Part shown: piece after piece, positions 52,308 through 62,199 of the stretch
Position numbering within the stretch: the first letter of the stretch is position 1
Layout: each line of letters opens with the position of its first letter
Source: Streptomyces sp. NBC_01283
Lineage (GTDB): Bacteria; Actinomycetota; Actinomycetes; Streptomycetales; Streptomycetaceae
DNA: 64,000 nt
NCBI RefSeq assembly: GCF_041435335.1
Contig: NZ_CP108430.1
Coordinates: forward strand, 5,059,001 to 5,123,000
Reading direction: 5' to 3'
Notes under the pieces: model-generated
Told to the model about the DNA's origin: nothing
The model's input: the letters and a program-made list of their open reading frames with translations, nothing else
Databases searched by the model: none
Program-made: the position numbers and the translations under genes

Positions 52308-53721
52308 CCTCGGGCAGGTCGATCGAGAAGTTCGCGACCTTCGAGACGACGAGGACGGAGATCTCGCCCTCCCGGAACGCCCCGAACAGCTTCTCGCGCT
52401 GCGCGTTCGTCGTCTCGCCCTTGATGACCGGCGCGTCCAGATGCTCGCCCAGCTCGTCGAGCTGGTCGATGTACTGGCCGATGACCAGCGTCTGCTCGCC
52501 CGCGTGCTTCTTGACGAGAGCTTCCGTCACCTTGCGCTTCGTGGCCGTCGTGGCGCAGAAGCGGTACTTCTCCTCGGCCTCGGCCGTCGCGTACGCGAGC
52601 CGCTCCGAGTCCGTGAGGTTGACCCGCACCTCCACACAGTCCGCGGGCGCGATGTACCCCTGCGCCTCGATCTCCTTCCACGGAGCGTCGAACCGCTTCG
52701 GGCCGATCAACGAAAAGACGTCCGACTCGCGGCCGTCCTCCCGTACCAGCGTGGCCGTCAGGCCGAGCCGCCGCCGGGCCTGGAGGTCGGCGGTGAACTT
52801 GAAGACGGGGGCGGGCAGCAGGTGCACCTCGTCGTAGATGACGAGGCCCCAGTCCCGGGAGTCGAAGAGTTCGAGGTGCGGGTAGACGCCCTTGCGCTTC
52901 GTCGTCAGGACTTGATACGTGGCGATGGTGACCGGGCGGATCTCCTTGCGCGTACCGCTGTACTCGCCGATCTCCTCCTCGGTCAGCGACGTCCGCTTGA
53001 TCAGCTCGTGCTTCCACTGCCGGGCCGAGACCGTGTTGGTCACCAGGATGAGCGTCGTCGCCTTGGCCTCGGCCATGGCACCGGCTCCGACCAGCGTCTT
53101 TCCGGCTCCACAGGGCAGCACGACCACACCGCTGCCGCCGTGCCAGAACCCCTCGACCGCCTGCTTCTGATACGGCCGCAGCGCCCAGCCGTCCTCCGCG
53201 AGGTCGATGCGGTGCGCCTCGCCGTCGACGTACCCGGCGAGGTCCTCGGCGGGCCAGCCCAGCTTGAGGAGCGTCTGCTTGATCTGGCCGCGCTCGGACT
53301 GGTGTACGGCGACGGTGTCCGCGTCGAGGCGCTCACCGACGAGCGGCTGCACCTTCTTGGACCGCAGGATCTCTTCCAGGACCGGCCGGTCGGTGGTGGT
53401 CAGGACAAGGCCGTGCGTGGGGTGCTTCGAGAGGGTGAGCCTGCCGTATCGGGCCATCGTCTCGGCGATGTCCACGAGCAGCGCGTGCGGCACGGGATAG
53501 CGGGAGAACTCCACAAGCGCGTCCACGACCTGCTCGGCGTCGTGCCCCGCGGCACGGGCGTTCCACAGGCCGAGCGGCGTCACGCGGTAGGTGTGGATGT
53601 GCTCGGGGGCACGCTCCAGCTCCGCGAACGGCGCGATGACACGGCGGCAGGCCTCGGCCTGCTCGTGGTCGACCTCCAGCAGGAGAGTCTTGTCCGACTG
53701 GACGATCAGGGGACCATTCAC
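52078..53721 (-). CDS. DNA repair helicase XPB
   Basis: A 547-residue superfamily 2 helicase starting at the GTG at 53721 (VNGPLIVQSDKTLLLEVDHE). The damage-recognition-like N-terminus is followed by Walker A VVLPCGAGKTLVGAGAMAEA, Walker B VIYDEVHLLPAPVFKFTADL, the RED-like LVREDGRESD, and motif VI QRLGRVLRP. Bacterial XPB proteins unwind DNA and probably act in repair. It is 98 bases downstream of the helicase-associated protein gene on the same strand. Its 3' end overlaps the GT87 gene. Confidence 0.93.
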   Translation of the reverse strand: MNGPLIVQSDKTLLLEVDHEQAEACRRVIAPFAELERAPEHIHTYRVTPLGLWNARAAGHDAEQVVDALVEFSRYPVPHALLVDIAETMARYGRLTLSKHPTHGLVLTTTDRPVLEEILRSKKVQPLVGERLDADTVAVHQSERGQIKQTLLKLGWPAEDLAGYVDGEAHRIDLAEDGWALRPYQKQAVEGFWHGGSGVVVLPCGAGKTLVGAGAMAEAKATTLILVTNTVSARQWKHELIKRTSLTEEEIGEYSGTRKEIRPVTIATYQVLTTKRKGVYPHLELFDSRDWGLVIYDEVHLLPAPVFKFTADLQARRRLGLTATLVREDGRESDVFSLIGPKRFDAPWKEIEAQGYIAPADCVEVRVNLTDSERLAYATAEAEEKYRFCATTATKRKVTEALVKKHAGEQTLVIGQYIDQLDELGEHLDAPVIKGETTNAQREKLFGAFREGEISVLVVSKVANFSIDLPEATVAIQVSGTFGSRQEEAQRLGRVLRPKADGHEARFYSVVARDTIDQDFAAHRQRFLAEQGYAYRIVDADELLADN

Positions 53722-53819
53722 GCGCGCACCCTTTCGGTAAGCCAAACCTCCAGTGTGCCGCATGGCGCGCCGATACGGTCCGGCCTGCGTTTCTGCTCAC
53801 GTTCCGCCGGGCTCGTTCG

Positions 53820-56441
53820 TCAGTCGTCCGCCAGCTCCGCCACTCCCGTGACCCGGTGCAGCGGATACGTCTTCACCTCGTCCGCCGTGTGGTCGTACGC
53901 CGTGACGAAGCCGCCCTCCACCCGGATCGGGGCGATCACCCGCTGGCTGGCCGCGCCCTCCGCGTTGACGTAGCCGATCCACACCGCCTCGCCGGTCAGG
54001 ACCGCGGCCTGCATCGTGGCGAGGGTCTCCGCCGCCGTGGTGCGGGGCAGCGCGTCGCCCTTCTCCGGGGTCGCCTTGCGGGGCATGGTCGAGGCCAGGT
54101 CGCCGGCGCGGATGGCGCGTACGGCCGCGCCGATCAGTGTGGTGTCGGCCAGCGGCGGGCCGTCGTGGACCGGCTCGGGAGCGGTGCGGGGCGGCGAGCG
54201 GTGGGCGTGCGCCCGCGTGATCAGTACGTCGCCCTCGGCGCTCTCCGCGGCGGGTGCGAAGCCCATCCCGCGCAGGCCTTCGAGGAGCGCCCCGGGGTCG
54301 GCCTGCGCGGCGAGCACGGTGGGCGCGAGGCGGCGCAGCCGCAGGCCCTGGGAGCGCTTGTCGGCCAGGATCTCGTTCAGGAGCGCCTCGTCGTCGCAGC
54401 GCACGTACGCGGACGCGGCGCCGATCCGCAGGTGGCCGTGCTTACGGGCCACGTCGTCGATGAGGTACGCGAGGGGCTGCGGAACCGGCGTACGGGAGTG
54501 CGAGGCCAGGAAGGCGTGCAGGTCGGACGCGGACTTCCCCGCGTCGAGCGCCCGCCGCACGGAACCGGGCGTGAACCGGTACACGGTCGCACCGCCCTTC
54601 GACTCGACGTCGGCGAGCACGGACAGCGTCTCGGCGAGCGGACGCTCCAGCGGGCCGGGGGCCACGGCCGTGAGGTCGGCCTGCAGCAGTACGTGGTCCA
54701 GGGGCTCGGGGAGCAGGGGCGCGAGGAGTCTGGCGGCTCTCGCGCCCTGGGCGGCGAGTTCGGAGGGGGAGGGGTGGGGAGCCCGGGGGGTGGGGAGGGT
54801 GTGGGCGCCGGTCTGGGAGGTGCCGGTCTGGGAGGTGCCCGGGTTCGCCGCCACCCCCGCCGAGGTCTCTTCGCCCGATCCGCTCTCGGAGCCGAGCAGG
54901 GCCCGTCCGTGCGCGGACAGTGCGCCGCGCCCCGTGATGCCCAGCAACTCGCTCTCGTTCAGCGTCCATTGGGCGATCCTGGCGCGCAGCTCCATGGGTG
55001 CGGTGCTGCTGCCGGGCCCGCCGGGCGAGGAGTGGGGGGACGTGCCGCCGCCTACCGAGCCGCGCGGCGGGCGCTCCCACCGCAGGCGCGCGAGGATCGA
55101 CTCGGGCGTCGGGCTCGCGCCGTCCGGCAGGGTCGTGAGGAGTGTGAGCACGCGGTGCCGGATCTCCGGCGCCGACGAGCGGTCCAGGTGCGGGCCGAGC
55201 GCCGAGAGCGTGCGGTCCTTGCCGTCACGGCCGCCGATCAGGCCCGCCGTGCGGGTCGCCGTCAGCCAGGCCGTGGCGAGGACCGACCAGCGCTCGGCGG
55301 CGGGCAGCTCCTGCCAGTCGTCGTACGCGGGGGTCGCCGCGTACCGCTCGTCCGCCTCGCCGTCCGATGCCACGAGGCCCGCCGCGTAGGCCAGTTCGAC
55401 CCAGAACGCCGCGACCGGCTCGGGCAGGTCCAGGGCGACCGCGGTCCGCTTCAGGTCGCGCACGCTGAGGCCGCCCGCGCGCAGCACGGTGGGGCCGCCC
55501 TCGTCCCAGTCCTTCAAGAGCTCCTCGACCGTGTCGAGCGCCATGTACGCCTGGCTCGCCGCCGCCGCGTCCACAGCCTGTGGACGGTGTTCGCGCAGCA
55601 CCTCGATGGCGGGCGGTGCCGGTTCGAGCACCCGGTGGGCGCGGCCCGCGCGCAGGTGCAGGGCCGCTTCGCGGGGGAGTACGACGGTGCCGGGCGCGGT
55701 GGGGAGCAGGAGCCCGCGGTCCAGGAGCCAGCGCAGGTGGCGCGCCGGGTCGGCGGTGACCTGGCCGTACGGCGGGCCCCAGACGAGCCGCGAGAGCACC
55801 TCGACGGACTCGGCGGGGGCTTCGTCGAGGAGCGCGGACATCCGGGTGCGGTCCGTGAACAGTTCGGTGAGCGAGCGCACCGCGGAGACCGCGTCGTGCG
55901 TGGACGGCAGCCCCGCCGCCGCCACGATGTCCTGCATACGGTTCGGGGACATGCCCGCGGTGGCCTCGGCGACGGTCGGGCCCAGGCCGGTGGGGGAGGG
56001 GTACTGCGGGGCGGGGGCGAGGAGTTCGCGGGCGGTGCGGACCAGGCGGAGGCGGTCGTCGGCGCCCCAGACGAGGGCCTGCTCGCGCAGGGCGGCGAGG
56101 GCGCGGCCGAGCGCGGCATCGACGGTGGCGTTACCGCCCTCGCCGCCCTCGTCGCCGGCGACGAGGGCGTGCAGCTCTTCGTACGTGGCGGGTTCCGGGG
56201 CCACGGCGAGCGCCTCGGCCACTTGCTGGGCGAACCGGTCGAGCCGCTCCAGGGCGCGGACCACGGATGCGCGGGTCGCCGCGCGCGTGGCGAGCTGGGT
56301 GAGGTCGTTCGGGACCGGCGTGAGGAGATCGGGGCGGGCGTGGAGCAGCGCGCCGAGGGACGCGTCGTCACGGGAGCGGAGTGCCTCGGCGAGGGACCGG
56401 GGGGTGTCCGCTGGGCGCTGGGGCTGCTCGTCGGTGCTCAT
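53820..56441 (-). CDS. Large helicase-associated protein with WYL-like C-terminus
   Basis: An 873-residue protein starting at the ATG at 56441 (MSTDEQPQRPADTPRSLAEA). The middle contains several helicase-associated repeats typical of the Helicase_C_3 family (LTELFTDRTRMSALLDEAPA, then VEVLSRLVWGPPYGQVTADP). Towards the end LAYLIDDVARKHGHLRIGAA precedes a WYL-like domain (AVWIGYVNAEGAASQRVIAP and KTYPLHRVTGV), a fold that binds ligands or nucleic acids. It has no ATPase motifs. Its place before XPB suggests a repair partner. The upstream 660 bases hold repeats and no gene. Confidence 0.78.
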   Translation of the reverse strand: MSTDEQPQRPADTPRSLAEALRSRDDASLGALLHARPDLLTPVPNDLTQLATRAATRASVVRALERLDRFAQQVAEALAVAPEPATYEELHALVAGDEGGEGGNATVDAALGRALAALREQALVWGADDRLRLVRTARELLAPAPQYPSPTGLGPTVAEATAGMSPNRMQDIVAAAGLPSTHDAVSAVRSLTELFTDRTRMSALLDEAPAESVEVLSRLVWGPPYGQVTADPARHLRWLLDRGLLLPTAPGTVVLPREAALHLRAGRAHRVLEPAPPAIEVLREHRPQAVDAAAASQAYMALDTVEELLKDWDEGGPTVLRAGGLSVRDLKRTAVALDLPEPVAAFWVELAYAAGLVASDGEADERYAATPAYDDWQELPAAERWSVLATAWLTATRTAGLIGGRDGKDRTLSALGPHLDRSSAPEIRHRVLTLLTTLPDGASPTPESILARLRWERPPRGSVGGGTSPHSSPGGPGSSTAPMELRARIAQWTLNESELLGITGRGALSAHGRALLGSESGSGEETSAGVAANPGTSQTGTSQTGAHTLPTPRAPHPSPSELAAQGARAARLLAPLLPEPLDHVLLQADLTAVAPGPLERPLAETLSVLADVESKGGATVYRFTPGSVRRALDAGKSASDLHAFLASHSRTPVPQPLAYLIDDVARKHGHLRIGAASAYVRCDDEALLNEILADKRSQGLRLRRLAPTVLAAQADPGALLEGLRGMGFAPAAESAEGDVLITRAHAHRSPPRTAPEPVHDGPPLADTTLIGAAVRAIRAGDLASTMPRKATPEKGDALPRTTAAETLATMQAAVLTGEAVWIGYVNAEGAASQRVIAPIRVEGGFVTAYDHTADEVKTYPLHRVTGVAELADD

Positions 56442-56618
56442 CAGGCTCACGGTAGCGGGTTGGGGTGCGGGGCCGGGCGTTCCTGGGGGCTGTGCCTGTG
56501 GCGGGGGGCCGCGACGGGGGCGGGTCCGCTCCGTCTGGGGGCGCGGTGCCACACCGCGAACCGTGCCGGCGGCGGGTGCGTGCGGGCTGCGGGTTGGCTC
56601 CGTCTTGGGGTGCGGTGC

Positions 56619-56743
56619 CGTGCCGGTATGTCCGTCCTCGCTATCGTCCGGTGGCCGCTGGGGTGCTTCGGGGCTGGGGTGCCGGGAGCCGTGCTCCGGG
56701 CGGACGTACCGGCACGTCCCCTTGCGTGCGTCGCCGGCTGCGG
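56619..56743. repeat. 125-bp tandem-spaced direct repeat, copy A
   Basis: It starts CGTGCCGGTATGTCCGTCCT and recurs at 56787-56911, offset by exactly 168 bases, with few mismatches. It lies in the gap upstream of the helicase-associated gene. Confidence 0.9.
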
Positions 56744-56786
56744 GTGCGTGCGTGGCTGCGGGGCCCATCGTCTGTGGGTGCGGGGA

Positions 56787-56911
56787 CGTGCCGGTATGTC
56801 CGTCCTCGCTATCGTGCGGTGGCCGCTGGGGTGCTTCGGGGCTGGGGTGCCGGGAGCCGTGCTCCGGGCGGACATATCGGCACCTCCCCTTGCGAGCGTC
56901 GCCGGCTGCGG
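56787..56911. repeat. 125-bp direct repeat, copy B
   Basis: Second copy of the unit, ending GCGTCGCCGGCTGCGG. The 660 bases 56442-57107 contain these copies and an inverted interspersed repeat, but no supported gene. Confidence 0.9.
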
Positions 56912-56938
56912 CCGGTCGTTGGCTGATCGATGGTGCTG

Positions 56939-56979
56939 CCGGGCAATCGGGTGGGTGGGCGGGAAAGCTTGTTCGTCCA
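56939..56979. repeat. Interspersed intergenic repeat, inverted copy
   Basis: CCGGGCAATCGGGTGGGTGG then GCGGGAAAGCTTGTTCG; reverse complement of the 50.8-kb copy, sharing the AAGCTTTCCCGCCCACCC core. Confidence 0.8.
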
Positions 56980-57107
56980 GGTGGAGGCTGCGGGGCAAGG
57001 GCAGGGGGAATGAGGTGCCGGGCCCCCGGGTGGCGGGGGACGCGGTAACGTCGGGGGACCGGGTACAAAGGGCGGTGCGTCAACGGGGCCGCCCCGGAGG
57101 GGACTTC

Positions 57108-58154
57108 GTGGGGATCGAGAGCGATCAGCTCGTCTTCGACTATCTGAGCCGCGTCGGCGACCTGGCCCAGCAACAGCAGCTGCCGTCAGGCACCCGCATG
57201 CGCCTGGTCTCCGGCCTGCGGAACGAGATCGACCGGAGCCGGGCCAAGGCCACGGTCGACAGCCCGGCCGCGATACGCCGCATCCTCGACCGCCTCGGCT
57301 CCCCCGAGGACCTGGTGGAAGCCGCAGGCACCGGCACCGGCACCGGCACCGGCACCGGTGACGTGGCGGAGACGGCCACCCCCAGCCCCGCCGTCCCCAC
57401 CCAGCGCACACCGGAGCCGAAGGAACCACGCCCCAAGCGCCTGCGCCGAGTGGTGCCCCGCCCCCGCCCCCGCCCCCGCCCGGCGGCGGAGGAACCGGAG
57501 CCGCCCCAGGAGGACGTACCCTCCCCGCCGCACCTCGCGGGCACGGACGAACTCGGCGAGAGCGGCTCCGAGCCCGACTGGTGGCGAGTGGACAGCAGCC
57601 CCTTCGGCCTCGCCGACAGCGTGCCGGGCTTCACCGGCGGCGTAGAAATCCCGGAGATCCTCAAGCCCCCGCCCAAGAAGCGCCCCGACCCGGTGGAAGA
57701 GGAAGAAGAGGGAGAGGAAGAGGAAGAAGACGGCGAGGAAGTCGGCGAGGAACACGTAGAGGCTCCCCGGCGGCTTCGGCTAAGGCGGCCCGCAGCCCTC
57801 GCCCCCGCCACCCCCCGCTTCACCAACCCCCTCCTCCTGCTCGCCGCAGCCCTCCTCACCGTCGGCGCCATCCTCGGCAACTGGCTTGCCCTGGGCGGTG
57901 GCTGGCTCCTCGCCTACGCCTCGCGCAGGCTCAGCCGCGCCGAGGCGAAGTGGGCCGTCATGGGTCTGCCGGGGCTGGCCGTGGCGGCCGGGATCACCTG
58001 GCTGTGGGGCAGGAACGAAGGCCGCTGGGGCGATCCCGTCCGCGACGGCCACATGAGCGACGCGATGGCCGAGACCTGGCCGTGGGTGGTGCGCGGCGCG
58101 GCCATCGCCTCCGCGCTCTACCTCGTGTGGAGGTCCCAGCGGCAACGGCCGTGA
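57108..58154 (+). CDS. Hypothetical membrane protein with low-complexity linker
   Basis: A 348-residue protein starting at a GTG with a GGAGGGGA ribosome site. Residues 1-60 form a compact helical domain (SDQLVFDYLSRVGDLAQQQQ, then NEIDRSRAKATVDSPAAIRR). A Gly/Thr repeat, a Pro/Arg repeat (PRPRPRPRP) and an acidic EEEEE stretch follow. Two or three membrane helices occupy the C-terminus (NPLLLLAAALLTVGAILGNW, LAVAAGITWLWG, WVVRGAAIASALYLVW). I do not recognise a family function. The repeats are encoded by GGCACC and CCCCGC units, so their length may vary between strains. Confidence 0.7.
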   Translation: MGIESDQLVFDYLSRVGDLAQQQQLPSGTRMRLVSGLRNEIDRSRAKATVDSPAAIRRILDRLGSPEDLVEAAGTGTGTGTGTGDVAETATPSPAVPTQRTPEPKEPRPKRLRRVVPRPRPRPRPAAEEPEPPQEDVPSPPHLAGTDELGESGSEPDWWRVDSSPFGLADSVPGFTGGVEIPEILKPPPKKRPDPVEEEEEGEEEEEDGEEVGEEHVEAPRRLRLRRPAALAPATPRFTNPLLLLAAALLTVGAILGNWLALGGGWLLAYASRRLSRAEAKWAVMGLPGLAVAAGITWLWGRNEGRWGDPVRDGHMSDAMAETWPWVVRGAAIASALYLVWRSQRQRP

Positions 58155-58158
58155 GGGG

Positions 58159-59154
58159 TCAGCGCGCCAGCGCCTTCTGCATCTCGTCCAGGATCCTGTT
58201 CGCCGCCGTGTAGCCGATGCCCTGGATCCACAGTTCGTCGTCGACGGTGTGGACATCGCCCTTCTTCACCGCGTCCATGTTCTTCCACAGGCTGCTGCCG
58301 ACGGTCTGCGTCTGCTTGGATTTCTTCGGATCGCCGTACGTGGCGCGGAAGATGACATCCGCGTCGGCGAGGTCGATCTTCTCGGGCGACACGTCGTACG
58401 AGAAGCCGTCCTTGGCCTTGGCGGCGATCGCGGGGCGGCCCAGACCCACGTCCTTGAGGAGCGTGGCGATGTACGTCTTCTCGCCGTAGACGCGGATGTC
58501 CGCGCCCTCCACGAACCGCACGACGTTGACCTCCGTCGCCTTGGCCTCCGCCGGGCCGCCGACCGCGGTGGTCACCTGCTCGGCGTGTGCGTCGTACGCG
58601 GCGACGGCCTTCTTCGCCTCCGCCCTCTTGCCCAGCGCGTCGGCGTGCACCTGGAAGTTCTCCTTCCAGGGGTAGCCCGTGTTCTCCGTCATCACGGTCG
58701 GCGCGATCTGCTTGAGCTGCTCGTACTTCGCCCCGTGCCGGATCTTGCTGGTGAGGATGACGTCCGGCTTGAGGGCAGCGATGGCCTCCATGTTCGGGTT
58801 CAGCATCTCGCCGACGTCCTTGATGCCGCTGACCTTGTCCTTGGGCAGGTAGCCCGGGAAGCCCGACGCCGCCTCGACGTGCGTGGCGCCGACCGGCTTC
58901 ACGCCCAGCGTGATCGCGGAGTCCAGTTCGGCCGTGTCGAGGACCACGACACGCTTGGGAGCCACCGGGACCTTCACGTCCCCCATCGCGGTCTTGATGA
59001 CGTGTGTGCTGCCCGAACCGGCCTTCTGATCATCGGAGTCCGACGTTCCGCAGGCCGAGAGCGAGAGCGCGAGCGCGCCGCTCAGGGCGAGGGCAGTGAA
59101 GCCGGTCCTTGCGGACCCATTGCGCCCAGTGCTCCTGGTGCTCCTGGTGGTCAT
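58159..59154 (-). CDS. Iron-siderophore ABC transporter substrate-binding lipoprotein
   Basis: A 331-residue class III binding protein. The signal peptide ends with LSLSACGT near residue 33. The mature protein has [20 protein letters not shown] near 62, [20 protein letters not shown] near 110, and [17 protein letters not shown] near the end, the FecB/FhuD-type pattern. It captures ferric siderophores outside the membrane. Its start overlaps the ATPase stop by 4 bases (ATGA), so it is the last gene of a four-gene operon. Confidence 0.9.
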   Translation of the reverse strand: MTTRSTRSTGRNGSARTGFTALALSGALALSLSACGTSDSDDQKAGSGSTHVIKTAMGDVKVPVAPKRVVVLDTAELDSAITLGVKPVGATHVEAASGFPGYLPKDKVSGIKDVGEMLNPNMEAIAALKPDVILTSKIRHGAKYEQLKQIAPTVMTENTGYPWKENFQVHADALGKRAEAKKAVAAYDAHAEQVTTAVGGPAEAKATEVNVVRFVEGADIRVYGEKTYIATLLKDVGLGRPAIAAKAKDGFSYDVSPEKIDLADADVIFRATYGDPKKSKQTQTVGSSLWKNMDAVKKGDVHTVDDELWIQGIGYTAANRILDEMQKALAR

Positions 59155-59993
59155 GGCTTGGGGGTCACCTCTCGTTCGGACGAGGGCTGCGGGCGCGCAT
59201 CGGCGGCCCACGGAGCCCCGGGGACGACCAGGGGCGAGCCCGTCACCGGATCCGGTACCACCACACACTCCAGACCGAACACATCGCGGACCAGATCCTC
59301 GGTGACGACGTCGGCGGGCGCGCCCTCGGCGACGATCCGGCCCGTCCTCATGGCGACGAGGTGATCGGCGTACCGGGCGGCCTGGTTGAGGTCGTGCAGC
59401 ACGACGACCACGGTCCGGCCGCGGTCATGGTTCAGCTGGCGCACCAGGTCGAGCACCTCGACCTGGTGCGCGATGTCGAGATACGTCGTCGGCTCGTCCA
59501 GGAGCAGCAGCTCGGTCTCCTGCGCGAGCGCCATCGCGATCCACACCCGCTGGCGCTGACCGCCCGACAGCTCGTCCACGGACCGCTCGGCGAGCGTGGC
59601 GACGTCGGTGCGTTCCATCGCCTCCCGCACCGCCCTCTCGTCCTCCTCGGACCACTGCTGCCACCAGTGCTGATGCGGCTGACGGCCGCGCGCGACCAGG
59701 TCGGCGACGGTGATCGCCTCGGGTGCGACGGGCGTCTGCGGGAGCAGCCCGATCTGCTGGGCGATCTTCTTGGTCGGCAGCTTGGCGAGCGCTTCGCCGT
59801 CGAGCAGGACCGCGCCGCGCTTGGGCTTGAGGAGGCGGCCGAGCGCGCGCAGAGTGGTCGACTTCCCGCACGCGTTGGGGCCGACGATGACCGTGACCTT
59901 GCCGTCGGGCACCGCGAGGTCGAGCTCGTGCACGACCTCGCGGTCCTCGTAGGCGAGGGTCAGCTCGCGGGCGCTGAGGCGGGCGGCGGTCAC
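59151..59993 (-). CDS. Iron-siderophore ABC transporter ATPase
   Basis: A 280-residue ABC ATPase starting at the GTG at 59993. The Walker A motif is [20 protein letters not shown] near residue 34, the Q-loop [20 protein letters not shown], the signature [20 protein letters not shown] near 136, and Walker [20 protein letters not shown] near 160. It powers the FecCD-type permeases. It overlaps both neighbours by 4 bases, showing tight translational coupling. Confidence 0.93.
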   Translation of the reverse strand: MTAARLSARELTLAYEDREVVHELDLAVPDGKVTVIVGPNACGKSTTLRALGRLLKPKRGAVLLDGEALAKLPTKKIAQQIGLLPQTPVAPEAITVADLVARGRQPHQHWWQQWSEEDERAVREAMERTDVATLAERSVDELSGGQRQRVWIAMALAQETELLLLDEPTTYLDIAHQVEVLDLVRQLNHDRGRTVVVVLHDLNQAARYADHLVAMRTGRIVAEGAPADVVTEDLVRDVFGLECVVVPDPVTGSPLVVPGAPWAADARPQPSSEREVTPKP

Positions 59994-61081
59994 GAGGTGC
60001 CTCCATTGCGGACGGAACGGCTGCGGGCGCCGTGACTTCGGACGATGAGCCAGATCAGGTACGGGGCTCCGACGGCCGCCGTGAGGACGCCGACCGGCAG
60101 CTCGGTGGGCGAGAAGAGACGCCGGGCGAGCAGGTCGGCCAGGACCATGATCAGCGCGCCGAGCAGCGCCGAGCAGAACAGCGGGATCTGCGCGGTGCGG
60201 GTGAGGCGGCGGGCGATCTGCGGGGCGAGCAGCGCCACGAAGTCGACGGGCCCGGCGGCGCCGGTCGCCACGGAGGCGAGGACCACGCCGAGCAGTACGA
60301 GACCGAGGCGTACGTGCCCCAGGCGCACCCCGAGCGCGGTCGCCGTGTCGTCGTCCATGGTCACCGAGCGCTGGGCGCGGGCGGCCCAGAACACGAACGG
60401 CAGCAGGACGAGCAGGGCCCACCCCAGGGGCGCGGCCTCCGTCCAGCCGCGGCCGTTGAGGGAGCCCGTCATCCAGATCTGCGCCTGCTGGGCGACGAGA
60501 TAGTCGCCCTTGGTCATGAACAGCGTGGTGACGGAGCGCAGGGCGATCGCGAAGCCGATGCCGATGAGCACGAAGCGGGTGGCGTGCAGGCCGCCGCGCC
60601 AGGCGAAGACGTACACGAGGGCGGCGGCCGCGACGCCGCCGATCACGGAGAGATAGGGCAGGACGGTCGCCGAGGTGACCCCGAGGGTCATCGCCCCCAC
60701 CGTCAGGGCGCTCGCGCCCTGGCTGATGCCGATGATGTCGGGGCTGGCCAGGGGGTTGCGGGCGACGGTCTGGATGAGGCCGCCCGCGACACCGAAGGCG
60801 GCGCCGACGAGGAGGCCGACGACCATGCGGGGTTCGCGCAGCGTTCCCACGACCAGCTCGTCGGGGGAGGGCTGCCCCGTCAGGACCTTCAGGACCTCGC
60901 CGGGTGCGACGAAGGCCTCGCCCATGCAGAGGTACGCGAGGCAGCTCGCCGCCAGGAGCAGCGCGAGGAGCACGGCGACCACGGCTGCCCTGCGGTGCAC
61001 CAGGAACGCGGCCCCGCGGAGCCGCAGTACCGAGTACCCGGCGGGGCGTATGCGCCCCGCAGCGATCGGCTGGGCGCTCAT
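59990..61081 (-). CDS. FecCD-type siderophore permease
   Basis: A 363-residue inner-membrane permease with about ten helices. It contains [20 protein letters not shown] near residue 77, [20 protein letters not shown] near 104, and [20 protein letters not shown] near 283, the FecCD coupling motifs. It pairs with the upstream permease gene as a heterodimer and is energised by the adjoining ATPase. Confidence 0.93.
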   Translation of the reverse strand: MSAQPIAAGRIRPAGYSVLRLRGAAFLVHRRAAVVAVLLALLLAASCLAYLCMGEAFVAPGEVLKVLTGQPSPDELVVGTLREPRMVVGLLVGAAFGVAGGLIQTVARNPLASPDIIGISQGASALTVGAMTLGVTSATVLPYLSVIGGVAAAALVYVFAWRGGLHATRFVLIGIGFAIALRSVTTLFMTKGDYLVAQQAQIWMTGSLNGRGWTEAAPLGWALLVLLPFVFWAARAQRSVTMDDDTATALGVRLGHVRLGLVLLGVVLASVATGAAGPVDFVALLAPQIARRLTRTAQIPLFCSALLGALIMVLADLLARRLFSPTELPVGVLTAAVGAPYLIWLIVRSHGARSRSVRNGGTS

Positions 61082-62076
61082 GCCGCGACCGCCTTCCGGC
61101 GCACCAGCGTCACCAGGAACGGCACCCCGATGAGCGCGGTCATCACCCCGGCAGGCACCTCGCTCGGCGGGAAGACCACGCGCCCCACGGTGTCGGAGAC
61201 GAGCAGCATGACGGGCCCGATGACGGCGGCCATGGGCAGCACCCAGCGATGCCCGCTGCCCACGATCGCGCGGGCGATGTGCGGGACCGCGAGCCCGATG
61301 AACGCGATGGGTCCGGCCGCCGCCACCCCCGCGCCGGTCAGCACGGTCGCCCCGAGACCGCCGACGATCCGTACGGTCGCGACCTTCTGCCCGAGGCCCT
61401 TGGCCACGTCCTCGCCGAGGGCGAGCGCATCGAGGCCGCGGGCCACGGACAGCACAAGAACCAGCCCCACAAGCAGGAACGGCCAGATCTGCCCGACGAT
61501 CTCCGCGTCGCGCCCGGAGAGCGAGCCCACCTGCCAGAAGCGGAACTCGTCCAGGGCCGATGCCCTGGTGGTGAGGACCGCGGTGGTCAGGGAGACCAGG
61601 AGCGCGTTGATCGCGGCGCCGCCGAGGGCGAGCTTCACGGGGGTCGCACCGCCCCGTCCGCTCGCGGCGATCGCGTACACCGCGACGGACGCGAGGCCCG
61701 CGCCGACGAAGGCGTACCAGACGTATCCGGTCAGTGTGTGCACGCCCGCGAACGCGATCGCCATGACCACGCCCACCGACGCGCCCTGGCTGACGCCGAG
61801 GATGCCGGGGTCGGCGATGGGGTTGCGGGTGATGCCCTGCAGGACCGTGCCGGCCAGGGCGAGCGCGGCGCCGACCATCAGGCCGATGAGCGTGCGCGGC
61901 ACCCGCATCTCGCGGACGACTTCGGCGGCGTCGCTGTGCCCGCCGTGCAGCAGGGCGTCGATGACGGCGGACGGCGCGATCGCGCGGGCGCCGACGGAGA
62001 GACTGAGCAGGACCGCGAGCAGCAGGGCCAGGACGGCCGCCGTCATCGCGACAGCGCGTCTGGCTGGCACACGCAT
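61078..62076 (-). CDS. FecCD-type siderophore permease
   Basis: A 332-residue permease beginning [20 protein letters not shown]. Conserved segments are [20 protein letters not shown] near residue 56, [20 protein letters not shown] near 81, and [20 protein letters not shown] near 255. It is the first gene of the operon; its stop overlaps the next start. A probable iron box lies 46 bases upstream. Confidence 0.93.
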   Translation of the reverse strand: MRVPARRAVAMTAAVLALLLAVLLSLSVGARAIAPSAVIDALLHGGHSDAAEVVREMRVPRTLIGLMVGAALALAGTVLQGITRNPIADPGILGVSQGASVGVVMAIAFAGVHTLTGYVWYAFVGAGLASVAVYAIAASGRGGATPVKLALGGAAINALLVSLTTAVLTTRASALDEFRFWQVGSLSGRDAEIVGQIWPFLLVGLVLVLSVARGLDALALGEDVAKGLGQKVATVRIVGGLGATVLTGAGVAAAGPIAFIGLAVPHIARAIVGSGHRWVLPMAAVIGPVMLLVSDTVGRVVFPPSEVPAGVMTALIGVPFLVTLVRRKAVAA

Positions 62077-62121
62077 CGGCTGAGCTCGTTTCGGAGGATT
62101 CGAGAAGGCGCGGAGCACCCG

Positions 62122-62140
62122 TGAGGTAAGGCTCGGCTAA
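62122..62140. promoter_or_regulatory. Iron box (DmdR1/IdeR type)
   Basis: Read on the minus strand, TTAGCCGAGCCTTACCTCA matches the iron box TTAGGTTAGGCTAACCTAA at 13 of 19 positions. It lies between the siderophore operon and the HAD gene, positioned to repress the operon when iron is plentiful. Confidence 0.7.
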
Positions 62141-62199
62141 GTCTAAGGGCGGGCCCTTCGGCCCCGTTCCCGGCCGTCGGGCCTCGGCACAATGGCCTC

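Noticed and set aside
53856..58154. A 1432-residue plus-strand open frame covering the XPB partner region
   Set aside because: It is antisense to the helicase-associated gene and Arg/Gly-rich without domains. Only its last part, from the GTG at 57108, is a real gene.
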